DNA from: a virus
IMG/VR virus record: IMGVR_UViG_3300043548_000624
Coordinates: 1-38,603 of that record
DNA length: 38,603 nt
Strand: one strand, 5' to 3'
A program made the translations under genes and the position numbers. Positions 38,411-38,603 of this stretch are shown here, piece after piece. The notes under the pieces were generated by a model that did not search any database, was not told where the DNA came from, and was given only the letters and a program-made list of their open reading frames with translations. Position 1 is the stretch's first letter; each line of letters opens with the position of its first letter.

Positions 38411-38603
38411 ATGCCGACCTACGCCATCGACTTTGAATCGTTCTACTCCAAGGACTGCACCGTGGGAGACATGGGCGCTTGGCACTACGCCCGCGCCACC
38501 GACATCTACCTCGTCTCGATTGTTGGAGACGACGGGCTCCGTTATGTCGGGCACCCGAAAAGTGCTCCGTGGGATTCAACAGACGGAAGCCCCTGCGTGA
38601 ACG
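38411..38603 (+). CDS. DNA polymerase (family A-type) exonuclease domain, partial
   Basis: The frame is open from ATG 38411 to the right edge (64 codons). The start YAIDFESFYSKDCTVGDMG, followed by WHYARATDIYLVSIVGDDG, matches the 3'-5' exonuclease start of phage DNA polymerases (DFE with the metal-binding Asp and Glu; YLVSV segment). The polymerase motifs would be beyond the window, so an exonuclease-only protein cannot be excluded. Confidence 0.6.
   Translation, partial: MPTYAIDFESFYSKDCTVGDMGAWHYARATDIYLVSIVGDDGLRYVGHPKSAPWDSTDGSPCVN

Overview
The window is the structural half plus the start of the replication half of a tailed double-stranded DNA phage or prophage. Its morphology is podovirus-like: there is a large portal, a scaffold, a capsid protein, T7-type tail tubular A and B proteins and Gly/Ala-rich internal virion proteins, but no tape measure. 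A tyrosine integrase suggests a temperate lifestyle. The lysis cassette carries an inner-membrane spanin and a lipoprotein spanin, so the host should be Gram-negative (diderm). The integrase C-terminus (Asn in place of two usual His) resembles integrases I associate with Verrucomicrobiota. That host assignment is a weak inference from memory, not a search result.

Layout: nearly everything from 1 to 31755 is on the minus strand. Read in transcription order it holds the large terminase (31755-29986); two fibre blocks with collagen-like, coiled-coil and jelly-roll-like proteins (29966-24425); a third fibre block followed by i-spanin, o-spanin, holin, M15 endolysin, metallophosphoesterase, an HTH protein and an HExxH peptidase (24374-18463); a head block with glycosyltransferase-like protein, portal, HNH protein, zinc-ribbon protein and scaffold (18440-12905, closed by a strong terminator); capsid protein and tail tube (12668-6567); and a sulfotransferase/citrate-synthase-like fusion with the virion or ejection proteins (6535 to the left edge). 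To the right of a 266-bp control region (31756-32021), genes run on the plus strand: integrase, three ribbon-helix-helix type small proteins, an excisionase-like protein, a Holliday-junction-resolvase-like nuclease, a DUF6378-like protein, a helicase-nuclease fusion, two unknown proteins, and the start of a DNA polymerase exonuclease domain.

Genes within a block overlap or abut by a few bases. Block starts are marked by a recurrent sequence, GTGTAATAACC, often followed by a CAyAACCy tail. On the minus strand several copies sit 16-17 bases from a -35-like hexamer. I read these as the phage's promoter family. Several lie so close to the start codon that the mRNAs would have almost no leader, and those genes lack a Shine-Dalgarno sequence.

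The most unusual content is: (1) a sulfotransferase domain fused to a C-terminal citrate-synthase-like domain that has lost two of three catalytic residues; (2) the promoter/operator-like repeat family; (3) thirteen copies of the octamer palindrome CCCTAGGG; (4) a helicase fused in frame to a Cas4/RecB-like nuclease that keeps its own internal start and Shine-Dalgarno; (5) modular sharing of N- and C-terminal domains between fibre genes and tail or head genes.
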